NCBI RefSeq assembly: GCF_029633825.1 | Contig: NZ_CP090641.1 | Location: forward strand, 1,116,001-1,180,000 | Direction of reading: 5' to 3' | Origin: Burkholderia contaminans | Lineage (GTDB): Bacteria > Pseudomonadota > Gammaproteobacteria > Burkholderiales > Burkholderiaceae | Length of the DNA: 64,000 nucleotides | In this document: positions 48,001 to 56,338 of the stretch, piece after piece | Numbering within the stretch: the first letter of the stretch is position 1 | Layout: each line of letters begins with the position of its first letter | Program-made: the position numbers and the translations under genes | Notes under the pieces: generated by a model | What the model saw: the letters and a program-made list of their open reading frames with translations, nothing else | What the model was told of the DNA's origin: nothing | The model's database searches: none

Positions 48001-48088
48001 CCTGATACGTGCGGCCGTTGAACGTGAAGGTCAGCGGAATCGCGCGATTGATGCGGCCACCGGTGCCGAGGCGGTCTTTCTGGCTCAT
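45077..48088 (-). CDS. soxA: Sarcosine oxidase alpha subunit
   Basis: A 1003-residue subunit. The amino-terminal 2Fe-2S-like/Rossmann part binds NAD and FAD (VLVVGGGPSGLAAAHAAATA, then ATGAHERPIVFGNNDLPG), and the carboxy-terminal third is an aminomethyltransferase (GcvT) domain that passes the methylene to tetrahydrofolate. Opening residues DRLGTGGRINRAIPLTFTFN are canonical. Length equals other Burkholderia SoxA proteins. It overlaps soxD by four bases and soxG by eleven. Confidence 0.97.
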   Translation of the reverse strand: MSQKDRLGTGGRINRAIPLTFTFNGRTYQGFQGDTLASALLANGVHFVARSFKYHRPRGIVTADVAEPNAVVQLESGPYTVPNARATEIELYQGLVATSVNAEPSLENDKYAINQKLSRFLPAGFYYKTFMWPRNMWPKYEEKIREAAGLGKAPEALDADRYDKCYAHCDVLVVGGGPSGLAAAHAAATAGARVILVDDQRELGGSLLSCRAEIDGKPALQWVEKIEAELRKLPDVTILSRSTAFGYQDHNLVTVTQRLTDHLPVSMRKGTRELLWKVRAKRVILATGAHERPIVFGNNDLPGVMLAGAVSTYVHRFGVLPGRNAVVFTNNDRAYQTALDLKACGAKVTVVDSRASSNGALPAAAKRQGVTVMSGAVVTGASGKWRVSSVDVASHSNGQVGGKLQTLPCDLVAMSGGFSPVLHLFAQSGGKACWNDEKACFLPGKPVQAEASIGAAAGEFGLARALRLAVDAGVEAAKAAGFAAEQRAVAPQVAETVEGALQPLWLVGSREAAARGPKQFVDFQNDVSAADILLAAREGFESVEHVKRYTAMGFGTDQGKLGNINGMAILAGALGKTIPETGTTTFRPNYTPVSFGTFAGRELGDFLDPIRKTCVHEWHVEHGALFEDVGNWKRPWYFPKNGEDLHAAVKRECLAVRNSVGILDASTLGKIDIQGPDAVKLLNWMYTNPWNKLEVGKCRYGLMLDENGMVFDDGVTVRLADQHFMMTTTTGGAARVLTWLERWLQTEWPDMKVRLSSVTDHWATFAVVGPKSRKVVQKVCQDIDFGNEAFPFMSYRNGTVAGAKARVMRISFSGELAYEVNVPANAGRAVWEALMAAGAEFDITPYGTETMHVLRAEKGYIIVGQDTDGSVTPYDLGMGGVVAKSKDFLGKRSLARSDTAKEGRKQFVGLLTEDEQFVLPEGAQIIAKDTQVSAVDPTPMIGHVTSSYYSPILKRSIALAVVKGGLNKMGESVVIPLANGKRITAKISSPVFYDTEGVRQHVE

Positions 48089-48399
48089 TTGCTCGTGCCC
48101 TCTTCGTGTGCGTTACCGGCAGCTGCGCCACTGACGGCAGCCCCACCGAACTTTTCGTAGCCCTTGATATCGTAGGTCACCGTGTCGCGCGTCACCTTGA
48201 ACCAGCGGCGGCAGCCCTGCGTGTGCAGCCATTGCTCCTTGTGCAGCCCGCGCTTGTTCTCGCGCATGAACACGTACTCGCCCCATTCACGGTCGGTCAT
48301 GTTCTCGTTGTTCACGGGGCGCACGATGTCGGCTTCACCACCGCACGAGAACTCGGATTCGGCGCGCGGCCCGCACCACGGACATTCGATCAGCAACAT
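48085..48399 (-). CDS. soxD: Sarcosine oxidase delta subunit
   Basis: A 104-residue zinc-binding subunit. Four cysteines sit in the family pattern: Cys-Pro-Trp-Cys-Gly near the start, then one each in EFSCGG and TQGCRRWF. The segment REWGEYVFMRENKRGLHKEQ is diagnostic. Start 48399 has GGAG ten bases before it. The end overlaps soxA (ATGA). Confidence 0.94.
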   Translation of the reverse strand: MLLIECPWCGPRAESEFSCGGEADIVRPVNNENMTDREWGEYVFMRENKRGLHKEQWLHTQGCRRWFKVTRDTVTYDIKGYEKFGGAAVSGAAAGNAHEEGTSK

Positions 48400-48413
48400 G
48401 TTTTTCTCCTCGT

Positions 48414-49658
48414 TCAGTGCGCGACGGCGGCGGCGCCGTGCTCGTCGATCAGGTGGCCCGTGTAGAAACGGTCGAGCGCAAACGGCGCGTTCAGCGGATG
48501 CGGTTCGTCGCGGGCGATCGTGTGCGCGAACACCCAGCCCGAGCCGGGCGTCGCCTTGAAGCCGCCGGTGCCCCAGCCGCAGTTGAAATAGAGGCCCTTC
48601 ACGTCGGTCTTGGTGATGATCGGGCAGGCGTCCGGCGACACGTCGACGATGCCGCCCCACTGGCGGTTCATCCGCACGCGCGAGAACACCGGGAACATCT
48701 CGACGATCGCCTGCAGCGTGCTTTCGATGATGTGGAAGCTGCCGCGCTGGCCGAAGCCCGTGTACTGGTCGATACCGGCGCCGATCACGAGGTCGCCCTT
48801 GTCGGACTGGCTGATGTACGCGTGCACCGCGTTCGACATGATCACCGAGTTGACGACCGGCTTGATCGGCTCGGACACCAGCGCCTGCAGCGGGTGGCTT
48901 TCGATCGGCAGGCGCACGCCGGCCATGTCGGCGAGCGTCGTCGTGTTGCCGGCCGCGACCACCGCAACCTTCTTCGCCTTGATGAAACCCTTCACCGTGT
49001 CGACGCCGACCACCGCACCGCCTTCGCGGCGTATGCCCGTCACCTGGCAGTTCTGGATGATGTCGACACCCGCGCGGTCCGCGCCGCGCGCGAAGCCCCA
49101 GGCCACCGCATCGTGACGCGCCACGCCCGCGCGGCGCTGGATCGATGCGCCGAGCACCGGGTAGCGGCTGTTCAGGTTGATGGTCGGCTCGATTTCCTTG
49201 ATCTGCGCGGGCGTCAGGAATTCGGCGTCGACGCCGTTCAGCCGGTTCGCGTTCACGCGGCGCTCGGTGTCACGCACGTCCTGCAGCGTGTGGGCCAGGT
49301 TCATCACGCCGCGCTGGCTGAACATCACGTTGTAGTTCAGGTCCTGCGACAGCCCTTCCCACAGCTTCATCGCCTTTTCGTACAGCGCGGCCGATTCGTC
49401 CCACAGATAGTTCGAGCGGACGATCGTCGTGTTGCGCGCGGTGTTGCCGCCGCCGATCCAGCCCTTCTCGAGGATCGCGACGTTCGTGATCCCGTGCTCC
49501 TTCGCGAGGTAGTAGGCGGTCGCGAGGCCGTGGCCGCCGCCGCCGACGATCACGACGTCGTATTCCTTCTTCGGTTCCGGGCTCTTCCACTGCTTTTCCC
49601 AGTTCTCGTGATACGAGAGGCCGTTGCGGAACAGGCTGAATATCGAGTAGCGGCTCAT
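48414..49658 (-). CDS. soxB: Sarcosine oxidase beta subunit
   Basis: A 414-residue flavin-dependent subunit that oxidises sarcosine to glycine and formaldehyde (as methylene-tetrahydrofolate). FAD motif [20 protein letters not shown], then [20 protein letters not shown] where FMN attaches by a histidine-linked loop in the family. Ends [20 protein letters not shown]. First of the sox genes, 16 bp after sdaA. Confidence 0.97.
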   Translation of the reverse strand: MSRYSIFSLFRNGLSYHENWEKQWKSPEPKKEYDVVIVGGGGHGLATAYYLAKEHGITNVAILEKGWIGGGNTARNTTIVRSNYLWDESAALYEKAMKLWEGLSQDLNYNVMFSQRGVMNLAHTLQDVRDTERRVNANRLNGVDAEFLTPAQIKEIEPTINLNSRYPVLGASIQRRAGVARHDAVAWGFARGADRAGVDIIQNCQVTGIRREGGAVVGVDTVKGFIKAKKVAVVAAGNTTTLADMAGVRLPIESHPLQALVSEPIKPVVNSVIMSNAVHAYISQSDKGDLVIGAGIDQYTGFGQRGSFHIIESTLQAIVEMFPVFSRVRMNRQWGGIVDVSPDACPIITKTDVKGLYFNCGWGTGGFKATPGSGWVFAHTIARDEPHPLNAPFALDRFYTGHLIDEHGAAAVAH

Positions 49659-49674
49659 GTGAGTGATCCTTCGT

Positions 49675-51060
49675 TTAGCATTCGATGACGTTCACGGCCA
49701 GACCGCCGCGCGACGTTTCCTTGTATTTCGTCTTCATGTCGGCGCCCGTCTCGCGCATCGTCTTGATGACCGAATCGAGCGACACGTAGTGCTGGCCGTT
49801 ACCCTTGAGCGCCATGCGCGACGCGTTCAGCGCCTTGATCGCGCCCATCGCGTTGCGCTCGATGCACGGGATCTGCACGAGCCCGCCCACCGGGTCGCAG
49901 GTCATCCCGAGGTTGTGCTCCATGCCGATCTCGGCGGCGTTCTCGACTTGGGTCGCCGTGCCGCCCATCACCGCGGCGAGCGCGGCGGCGGCCATCGAGC
50001 ACGCGACGCCCACTTCGCCCTGGCAACCCACTTCCGCGCCGGAGATCGACGCGGTTTCCTTGTAGATGATCCCGATCGCCGCGGCCGTCATCAGGAATTC
50101 GAGGATGCCGGCTTCGTTCGAGCCCGGCACGAACTTCACGTAGTAGTGCAGCACCGCGGGAATCACGCCGGCCGCGCCGTTGGTCGGCGCGGTGACGACA
50201 CGGCCGCCCGCCGCGTTCTCCTCGTTGACGGCCATCGCATACAGGTTGACCCAGTCGAGCATCGACAGCGGGTCGCGCAGCGACTCTTCCGAGCGCTCGC
50301 GCAGGCGGGCGTTCAGCTCGGCCGCGCGGCGCTTCACGCGCATCGGGCCCGGCAGGTCGCCCTCGACCTTGCAGCCGCGCTCGACGCACGCGGCCATCGT
50401 GCGCCAGATCGCGAGCAGCCCGGCGCGCACTTCGTCGGCGGGACGCAGCGCGCATTCGTTGCGCATCATCAGCTCGGCGATCGACAGCCCGTGCTCGCGG
50501 CACTGGCGCATCAGGTCGTCGCCGGTGCGGAACGGATACGGCACCTCGACGGCCGCACGCACGCCGTTCACGCGATCGCCGTCGCGGTTCACGACGAAGC
50601 CGCCGCCGACCGAGTAATACTCTTTCTCGACGAGCAGCTGGCCGTGCTCGTCGAAGGCCTGGAAGCGCATCCCGTTCGGGTGCACGATGCTCGTGCCGCT
50701 CATCAGCTTGCGATAGAAGCCGATGTGCTCCTTTTCCTCGAAGCGGACGGTCTGCTTGCCGAGCAGCGACAGCGATTTCTCCGTGCGGATCGCGGCGAGC
50801 CGCGGCTCGATCAGGTCCGGATCGATCGTGTCGGGCAGGTGGCCCTCGAGACCGAGCAGCACGGCCTTGTCGGTGCCGTGGCCCTTGCCGGTCGCGCCGA
50901 GCGAGCCGTATAGTTCGACCCGCACGCGGCGCACGAAACCGAGCAGGTTCGCGTCCTCCACGTGCGACGCGAAGCGGCACGCGGCGATCATCGGGCCGAC
51001 CGTATGCGAACTGGACGGACCGATGCCGATCTTGAACAGGTCGAAGACGCTGACGTTCAT
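49675..51060 (-). CDS. sdaA: L-serine ammonia-lyase (single-chain, iron-sulfur)
   Basis: A 461-residue enzyme converting L-serine to pyruvate and ammonia. The start is at ATG 51060 with GGAAGG upstream; it then reads [20 protein letters not shown], the family opening. Cysteines in [12 protein letters not shown] and MTCDPVGG ligate the 4Fe-4S cluster. It precedes soxB by 16 bp, so sarcosine-derived glycine, after conversion to serine, feeds pyruvate. glyA is not in the window. Confidence 0.96.
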   Translation of the reverse strand: MNVSVFDLFKIGIGPSSSHTVGPMIAACRFASHVEDANLLGFVRRVRVELYGSLGATGKGHGTDKAVLLGLEGHLPDTIDPDLIEPRLAAIRTEKSLSLLGKQTVRFEEKEHIGFYRKLMSGTSIVHPNGMRFQAFDEHGQLLVEKEYYSVGGGFVVNRDGDRVNGVRAAVEVPYPFRTGDDLMRQCREHGLSIAELMMRNECALRPADEVRAGLLAIWRTMAACVERGCKVEGDLPGPMRVKRRAAELNARLRERSEESLRDPLSMLDWVNLYAMAVNEENAAGGRVVTAPTNGAAGVIPAVLHYYVKFVPGSNEAGILEFLMTAAAIGIIYKETASISGAEVGCQGEVGVACSMAAAALAAVMGGTATQVENAAEIGMEHNLGMTCDPVGGLVQIPCIERNAMGAIKALNASRMALKGNGQHYVSLDSVIKTMRETGADMKTKYKETSRGGLAVNVIEC

Positions 51061-51332
51061 CTGCCTTCCTCTGGGTGGGACATACGTGAAGTGACGTTGG
51101 CGCCAGTACATCAAAGCGTAAAATCGGCCGATAGAACAAAAACGGCATCGGCGTGGGATACCGCCGCCAAGCGCCACGCCGGCGGGCCCGAAAGTGCGCT
51201 TTGGCGATGGTTCGCGACGGAAAACCACAAGTCGGGCCGGAACCGATCAGCGACGCTGGCTACATCCGCCCCGCCCGACTGCCGTACCCGCATGACCCGT
51301 ATCAACAGACTGAGTGAGACCGCCCGCCCGGC

Positions 51333-52418
51333 GTGAAGAGACTGGCCGCGATGACAACCGACGTACCCGCTTCCCCCCTCGCAGAACCCGCGCCGCGGCG
51401 CATCCGCTTCGGCATCGTGCTGCTGCCGAACTTCACGCTGACGGCCTTCTCCGGCTTCGTCGACATGCTGCGGCTGTCGGCCGACGACGGCGACTACAGC
51501 AAGCCCGTGCGCTGCGCGTGGAGCGTGATCGGCGAGACCCTCGCGCCGGTGCGCGCGAGCTGCGGGATCCAGATCACGCCGTGGGAAACGTTCGACGCGG
51601 CCGAGCCGTTCGACTACGTGGTGGTAGTGGGCGGGCTGCTGCATTCGGGGCCGCAGGCGGGCCCCGAGACGCTCGAGTTCATCCGCCGCGCGGCGGCGGC
51701 CGGCGCGACCGTCGTCGGCATCTGCACCGGCGTGTTCACGCTGATGCGCGCCGGCGTGCTCGACGGCTACCGCACCTGCGTGAGCTGGTTCCACTACTGG
51801 GATTTCATCGAGCGCTTCCCGGCCGCCGATCCCGACCTGCTGATCGCCGACCGGCTGTTCGTGATCGACCAGCGCCGCATCACCTGTTCGGGCGGCCGCG
51901 CGTCGATCGACGTCGCCGCCGCAATCCTGCTGCGCCATTTCGATCACGCGACCGTGCAGAAGGCGCTGCGCATCCTGCTGGTCGGCGAGATGCAGAAAGG
52001 CAATGCGCCGCAGCCGCATCCGCCGGGCCTCGAACCGGCGACGCACCCGAAGGTCAAGCGCGCGATTCTCCTGATGGAACAGCATGTCGGCCGCGCGCTG
52101 TCGCTCGACGAGCTCGCGAGCAAGCTCGATTTGTCGACGCGGCAGCTTGAGCGCCTGTTCAAGGCGGAAACGGGCAAGAGCCCGCAGGTGTTCGCGAAGC
52201 AGGTGCGGCTGCGCACGGCCGCGTGGCTGCTGACCAGCTCGGACCGCACGGTGGCCGATATCGCGTCGAGCTGCGGATTCGCCGATGCGTCGCACCTCGG
52301 GCGCGAATTCCGCAAGCAGTTCGGCGTGCCGCCGGCGACTTACCGGGAGCGTGGCGGCGAAGTGGCGGAAGCCGGCGCGGCAATCGCGGCGGACCCCGTC
52401 GAGGACATCGCCGACTGA
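51333..52418 (+). CDS. GlxA/AraC-family regulator, SouR/GbdR-like
   Basis: A 361-residue regulator: amino-terminal DJ-1/PfpI-like ligand domain (RRIRFGIVLLPNFTLTAFSG, GGLLHSGPQ, GICTGVFTLMRAGVLDGYR) and carboxy-terminal AraC double helix-turn-helix (LSLDELASKLDLSTRQLERL and VADIASSCGFADASHLGREF). The start is GTG 51333, with ATG 51351 an alternative. Divergent from sdaA-soxBDAG-folB, it most likely controls that operon in response to sarcosine or a methylated glycine, as do Pseudomonas SouR and GbdR. A short TGGCGCCA palindrome at 51098-51105 may be an operator. Confidence 0.88.
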   Translation: MKRLAAMTTDVPASPLAEPAPRRIRFGIVLLPNFTLTAFSGFVDMLRLSADDGDYSKPVRCAWSVIGETLAPVRASCGIQITPWETFDAAEPFDYVVVVGGLLHSGPQAGPETLEFIRRAAAAGATVVGICTGVFTLMRAGVLDGYRTCVSWFHYWDFIERFPAADPDLLIADRLFVIDQRRITCSGGRASIDVAAAILLRHFDHATVQKALRILLVGEMQKGNAPQPHPPGLEPATHPKVKRAILLMEQHVGRALSLDELASKLDLSTRQLERLFKAETGKSPQVFAKQVRLRTAAWLLTSSDRTVADIASSCGFADASHLGREFRKQFGVPPATYRERGGEVAEAGAAIAADPVEDIAD

Positions 52419-52486
52419 CGGCAACGGGCACCCGCTCCTTCACCAACCGATCGCGACACGACACCCGAACGCATCGGTTTCGATTC

Positions 52487-52506
52487 AATTGGAACCGGTT
52501 CCAATT
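52487..52506. promoter_or_regulatory. Perfect 20-bp palindrome upstream of the FadR-type gene
   Basis: AATTGGAACCGGTTCCAATT is fully self-complementary. It lies about 100 bp before the repressor gene and is AT-flanked. It is a strong candidate operator for autoregulation, but whether the FadR-type protein or a LacI-type protein binds it is unknown. Confidence 0.65.
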
Positions 52507-52607
52507 AATTTAGCCGACGTTGCACGCCGTTAACCGAGGGTTATCCCGGATGCTGTCGCACACTCAAATTTGTATGATGACCACATAACCTTACAAGCCA
52601 GAGCACC

Positions 52608-53312
52608 ATGTTCGAGAAAATTCCCGCCCGCGCGATGAGCGACCATGTCGCGCAGCAACTGCTCAAGCAGATCGAAGTCGGCAGTTTCTCCGCCACCGGC
52701 AAGCTGCCGACGGAGGCCGTGCTCGCGCAGGAATTCGGCGTGAGCCGCACGGTGATTCGCGAGGCGATCTCGCGGCTGAAGAACGAAGGCGTGGTCGAGC
52801 CGCGCCAGGGCAGCGGCGTGTACGTGAACCAGCACGGCGCGATCCGGCCGCTGCGGATCGACTACGCGGAAGCGGTCGAGGCCACCTCGCTGCCGCACCT
52901 GCTCGCGGTGCGCCGCGCGATCGAGGCCGAGGTCGCGGCCGAAGCGGCGTTGAATCACACCGACGAAGACATGGCCGACATCGACGATGCGCTGCGCAAG
53001 ATCGACGATGCGGTCGCGGAAGGGCGCGACGGCGTCGCGGAAGACGTCGCGTTCCACCGCACGATCGCGGCCGTCACCGGCAACCCGTATTTCCTGAAGA
53101 CGCTGCAGTTCCTGAACCAGTACCTCGAAGCCGGCGTGAAGGTCACGCGGCGCAACGAAGCGACGCGCGAGGACTTCTCGCGCCAGGTGCGCGAGGAACA
53201 CGCGGCGATCGCCGACGCGATCCGCGCGCGCGACCCGATGGCCGCACGCAACGCGGCACGCACGCACATGTACAACGCCGCCCGCCGTCTCGCGGAAGCC
53301 GGTATCTGCTGA
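52608..53312 (+). CDS. FadR-family GntR repressor of the acid sugar cluster
   Basis: A 234-residue GntR protein. The winged helix (about 10-75) contains GKLPTEAVLAQEFGVSRTVI and VEPRQGSGVYV. The all-helical FCD ligand domain (about 95-220) has metal-ligand histidines in DVAFHRTIAAVTGNPYF and ARTHMYNAARR. It leads the six-gene threonate/erythronate block on the same strand, 70 bp before ltnD, and is the likely local regulator. Confidence 0.9.
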   Translation: MFEKIPARAMSDHVAQQLLKQIEVGSFSATGKLPTEAVLAQEFGVSRTVIREAISRLKNEGVVEPRQGSGVYVNQHGAIRPLRIDYAEAVEATSLPHLLAVRRAIEAEVAAEAALNHTDEDMADIDDALRKIDDAVAEGRDGVAEDVAFHRTIAAVTGNPYFLKTLQFLNQYLEAGVKVTRRNEATREDFSRQVREEHAAIADAIRARDPMAARNAARTHMYNAARRLAEAGIC

Positions 53313-53382
53313 ACCCGGCGGCCGCGGCCGTTACCGGCGCCGCCGCTGTCATGAACCTCTCCCGAATCGATCAAGGTTGACC

Positions 53383-54273
53383 ATGTCACGAAATGTTGGA
53401 GTCATCGGCCTCGGCGCGATGGGCCTCGGCGTCGCCCGCTCGCTGCTGCGCGCCGGCCTGCGCGTGCACGCATGCGACGTGCGCGACACCGTGCTGCAGG
53501 CGTTCGCCGCCGAAGGCGGCATCGCCTGCGCGACGCCGGCCGAACTCGGTGCGCAGTGCGACGTCGTCGTCACGCTCGTCGTCAATGCCGCGCAGACCGA
53601 AACGGTGCTGTTCGGCGAGCACGGCGCGGTCGCGGCGATGAAGCCGGGCGGCGTCGTGATCGCCAGCGCGACCGTCGCGCCCGACTTCGCGGTCGCGCTC
53701 GGCGCGCGCATCGAGGCCGCCGGCCTGCAGATGCTCGACGCGCCGGTATCCGGCGGCGCCGCGCGCGCGGCCTCCGGCGAGATGACGATGATGACGTCGG
53801 GCCCGGCCGCCGCGTATGCGGGCTGCGAGGACGTGCTCGCGGCGATCGCCGGCAAGGTCTATCGCCTCGGCGACGCGCACGGCATCGGCTCGAAGGTGAA
53901 GATCATCAACCAGTTGCTCGCCGGCGTGCACATCGCGGCAGCGGCCGAGGCGATGGCGCTCGGCCTGCGCGAAGGCGTCGATGCGGATGCGCTGTACGAC
54001 GTGATCACGCACAGCGCCGGCAACTCGTGGATGTTCGAGAACCGCGTGCCGCACATCCTGAACGGCGACTACACGCCGCTGTCGGCCGTCGACATCTTCG
54101 TGAAGGATCTCGGCATCGTGCTCGATACCGCGCGCCGCAGCAAGTTCCCGCTGCCGCTGTCGGCCACCGCGCACCAGATGTTCATGAGCGCGTCGAGCGC
54201 CGGCCACGGCGGCGAGGACGATTCCGCCGTGATCAAGACTTTCCCCGGCATCACGCTGCCGCCCGCCCGCTGA
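53383..54273 (+). CDS. ltnD: L-threonate dehydrogenase
   Basis: A 296-residue beta-hydroxyacid dehydrogenase. The NAD motif is GVIGLGAMGLG at the start, the substrate loop is DAPVSGGAARAASG, and the catalytic lysine lies in GSKVKIINQLLAGV. It oxidises L-threonate to 2-oxo-tetronate. The neighbours OtnK, OtnC and OtnI complete the route, which gives this assignment more weight than 3-hydroxyisobutyrate dehydrogenase. Confidence 0.88.
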   Translation: MSRNVGVIGLGAMGLGVARSLLRAGLRVHACDVRDTVLQAFAAEGGIACATPAELGAQCDVVVTLVVNAAQTETVLFGEHGAVAAMKPGGVVIASATVAPDFAVALGARIEAAGLQMLDAPVSGGAARAASGEMTMMTSGPAAAYAGCEDVLAAIAGKVYRLGDAHGIGSKVKIINQLLAGVHIAAAAEAMALGLREGVDADALYDVITHSAGNSWMFENRVPHILNGDYTPLSAVDIFVKDLGIVLDTARRSKFPLPLSATAHQMFMSASSAGHGGEDDSAVIKTFPGITLPPAR

Positions 54274-54292
54274 TTCGACCGACGCTTCCGCC

Positions 54293-55591
54293 ATGACCGC
54301 TTCCGCTTCCCGTCCCCTGCTCGGCTGCATCGCCGACGATTTCACCGGCGCGACCGATCTCGCGAACATGCTCGTGAAGAGCGGCATGCGCACCGTGCAG
54401 ACGATCGGCGTGCCCGCCGACGGCACCGCCGACACCACGCTCGACGCCGACGCGATCGTCGTCGCGCTGAAGTCGCGCACGATCCCCGCCGCCGACGCGG
54501 TCGCCCAGTCGCTCGCCGCATACGAATGGCTGCGCGCGCAAGGCTGCCGGCAGTTTTTCTTCAAGTACTGCTCGACGTTCGATTCGACCGACGCAGGCAA
54601 CATCGGGCCCGTCGCCGATGCGCTGCTCGATGCGGCCGGCGGCGGCTTCACGATCGCCTGCCCGGCGTTCCCCGAGAACGGCCGCACGATCTATCGCGGC
54701 CACCTGTTCGTCGGCGATGTGCTGCTGAACGAATCGGGGATGGAGCATCATCCGCTCACGCCGATGAAGGACGCGAACCTCGTGCGCGTGCTGCAGCGGC
54801 AGACGAAGTCGCCGGTCGGCCTGATCCGCTACGACACGATCGCGCTGGGCGCGGCCGCCGTGCGCACGCGGATCGAGCAACTGCGCGCGGAAGGCGCGCG
54901 CTTCGCAATCGCCGACGCGCTGTCGGACCGCGACCTCTACGTGCTCGGCGAAGCGTGCGCGGGCCTGCCGCTCGTCACCGGCGGCTCGGGCATCGCGCTC
55001 GGCCTGCCCGCGAATTTCCGCCGCGCGGAGCAACTGCCCGAGCGCGACAACGCGGCGTCGCTGCCGCGCATCGACGGCCTGTCGGCCGTGCTCGCCGGCA
55101 GCGCGTCGAAGGCCACCCATGCGCAGGTCGCCGCATGGCGCGCCACGCGGCCAAGCTTCCGCATCGATCCGCTCGCGGCCTCGCGCGGCGAACCTGTCGT
55201 CGAGCAAGCACTCGCGTTCGCGCGCTCGCACCTGCCGCAACCCGTGCTGATCTATGCAACCGCGACGCCCGACGAAGTGAAGGCCGTGCAGCAGGCGCTC
55301 GGCGTCGACGCGGCCGGCCATCTCGTCGAAGCCACGCTCGCGGCGATCGCGCGCGGGCTGCGTGACCTCGGCGTGCGCAAGTTCGTCGTGGCCGGCGGCG
55401 AAACGTCCGGCGCGGTGGTGCAGGCGCTCGACGTGAAGTCGCTGCAGATCGGCGCGCAGATCGATCCGGGCGTGCCGGCGACGGCCACCATCGACGCGCA
55501 GCCGCTCGGCCTCGCGCTGAAGTCCGGCAACTTCGGCACCACGGACTTTTTCGACAAGGCGCTGCGCGCGCTGGACGGAGCCGCACGATGA
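54293..55591 (+). CDS. otnK: 3-oxo-tetronate kinase (DUF1537)
   Basis: A 432-residue kinase. The amino-terminal substrate domain opens with GCIADDFTGATDLANMLVKS, and the carboxy-terminal nucleotide domain has VAGGETSGAVVQAL. It phosphorylates 3-oxo-tetronate at C4 with ATP, the third step of threonate and erythronate breakdown. It overlaps otnC by four bases. Confidence 0.93.
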   Translation: MTASASRPLLGCIADDFTGATDLANMLVKSGMRTVQTIGVPADGTADTTLDADAIVVALKSRTIPAADAVAQSLAAYEWLRAQGCRQFFFKYCSTFDSTDAGNIGPVADALLDAAGGGFTIACPAFPENGRTIYRGHLFVGDVLLNESGMEHHPLTPMKDANLVRVLQRQTKSPVGLIRYDTIALGAAAVRTRIEQLRAEGARFAIADALSDRDLYVLGEACAGLPLVTGGSGIALGLPANFRRAEQLPERDNAASLPRIDGLSAVLAGSASKATHAQVAAWRATRPSFRIDPLAASRGEPVVEQALAFARSHLPQPVLIYATATPDEVKAVQQALGVDAAGHLVEATLAAIARGLRDLGVRKFVVAGGETSGAVVQALDVKSLQIGAQIDPGVPATATIDAQPLGLALKSGNFGTTDFFDKALRALDGAAR

Positions 55592-56226
55592 GCGACGAAG
55601 CGAAACTGCGCGAAGAGATCTGCATGGTCGGCGCGAGCCTGTATGCGCGCGGCCATGCGGTCGGCAGCGCCGGCAACATCAGCGCGCGCCTCGCCGACGG
55701 CTGGCTGATCACGCCGACCGACGCCTGCCTCGGCCGGCTCGACCCGAACGACATCGCGAAGGTCGGCGCGGACGGCCAGCCCGTATCGGGCGGCAAGCCG
55801 TCGAAGACACTCGCGCTGCATCGCGGCATCTACGCACGCAATGCCGAAGCGAACGGCGTCGTCCACACGCATTCGACGCACCTCGTCGCGCTGACGCTCG
55901 CGGGCGTGTGGCGCGACACCGACGTGCTGCCGCCGATCACGCCGTACTACGTGATGAAGGTCGGCCACATTCCGCTGATCCGCTACCGCCGCCCCGGCGA
56001 TCCGGGCGTCGCGGCCGAAGTCGCGGCGCTCGCCGACCAGGTGCGCGGCGTGCTGCTCGAGCGCCTCGGCCCGGTGATGTGGGGAGCGTCGGTATCGCAC
56101 GCGTCGTATGCGCTCGAGGAACTCGAGGAAACGGCGCGGCTGTGGCTGATGACGCACCCGAAACCCGAGCCGCTCGACGACGCCGCGCTCGACGAACTGC
56201 GCACCAGCTTCGGCGCGCGCTGGTAG
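55588..56226 (+). CDS. otnC: 3-oxo-tetronate 4-phosphate decarboxylase (class II aldolase)
   Basis: A 212-residue class II aldolase/adducin protein. The fold shows in AVGSAGNISARLADGWLITP and the zinc histidines in VVHTHSTHLVAL. It decarboxylates 3-oxo-tetronate 4-phosphate to dihydroxyacetone phosphate. The coupling to otnK by an ATGA overlap supports the pathway role. Confidence 0.93.
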   Translation: MSDEAKLREEICMVGASLYARGHAVGSAGNISARLADGWLITPTDACLGRLDPNDIAKVGADGQPVSGGKPSKTLALHRGIYARNAEANGVVHTHSTHLVALTLAGVWRDTDVLPPITPYYVMKVGHIPLIRYRRPGDPGVAAEVAALADQVRGVLLERLGPVMWGASVSHASYALEELEETARLWLMTHPKPEPLDDAALDELRTSFGARW

Positions 56227-56338
56227 CGGCACGCCACGCAACGATTCCCATGCCCGCCGTGTGCGCGGGCCCTTCCGTCAGCACACACACGACCGGCGAC
56301 GTACGCGCCGCCGGCACACGACATCATTGGAGACGACG

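Noticed and set aside
44723..48160. Plus-strand open frame of 1145 codons over the sox genes
   Set aside because: Antisense shadow; soxA, soxD and soxG on the other strand are certain.
51098..51105. TGGCGCCA palindrome as a defined SouR/GbdR operator
   Set aside because: Eight bases is too short to be significant in G+C-rich DNA; mentioned but not called.
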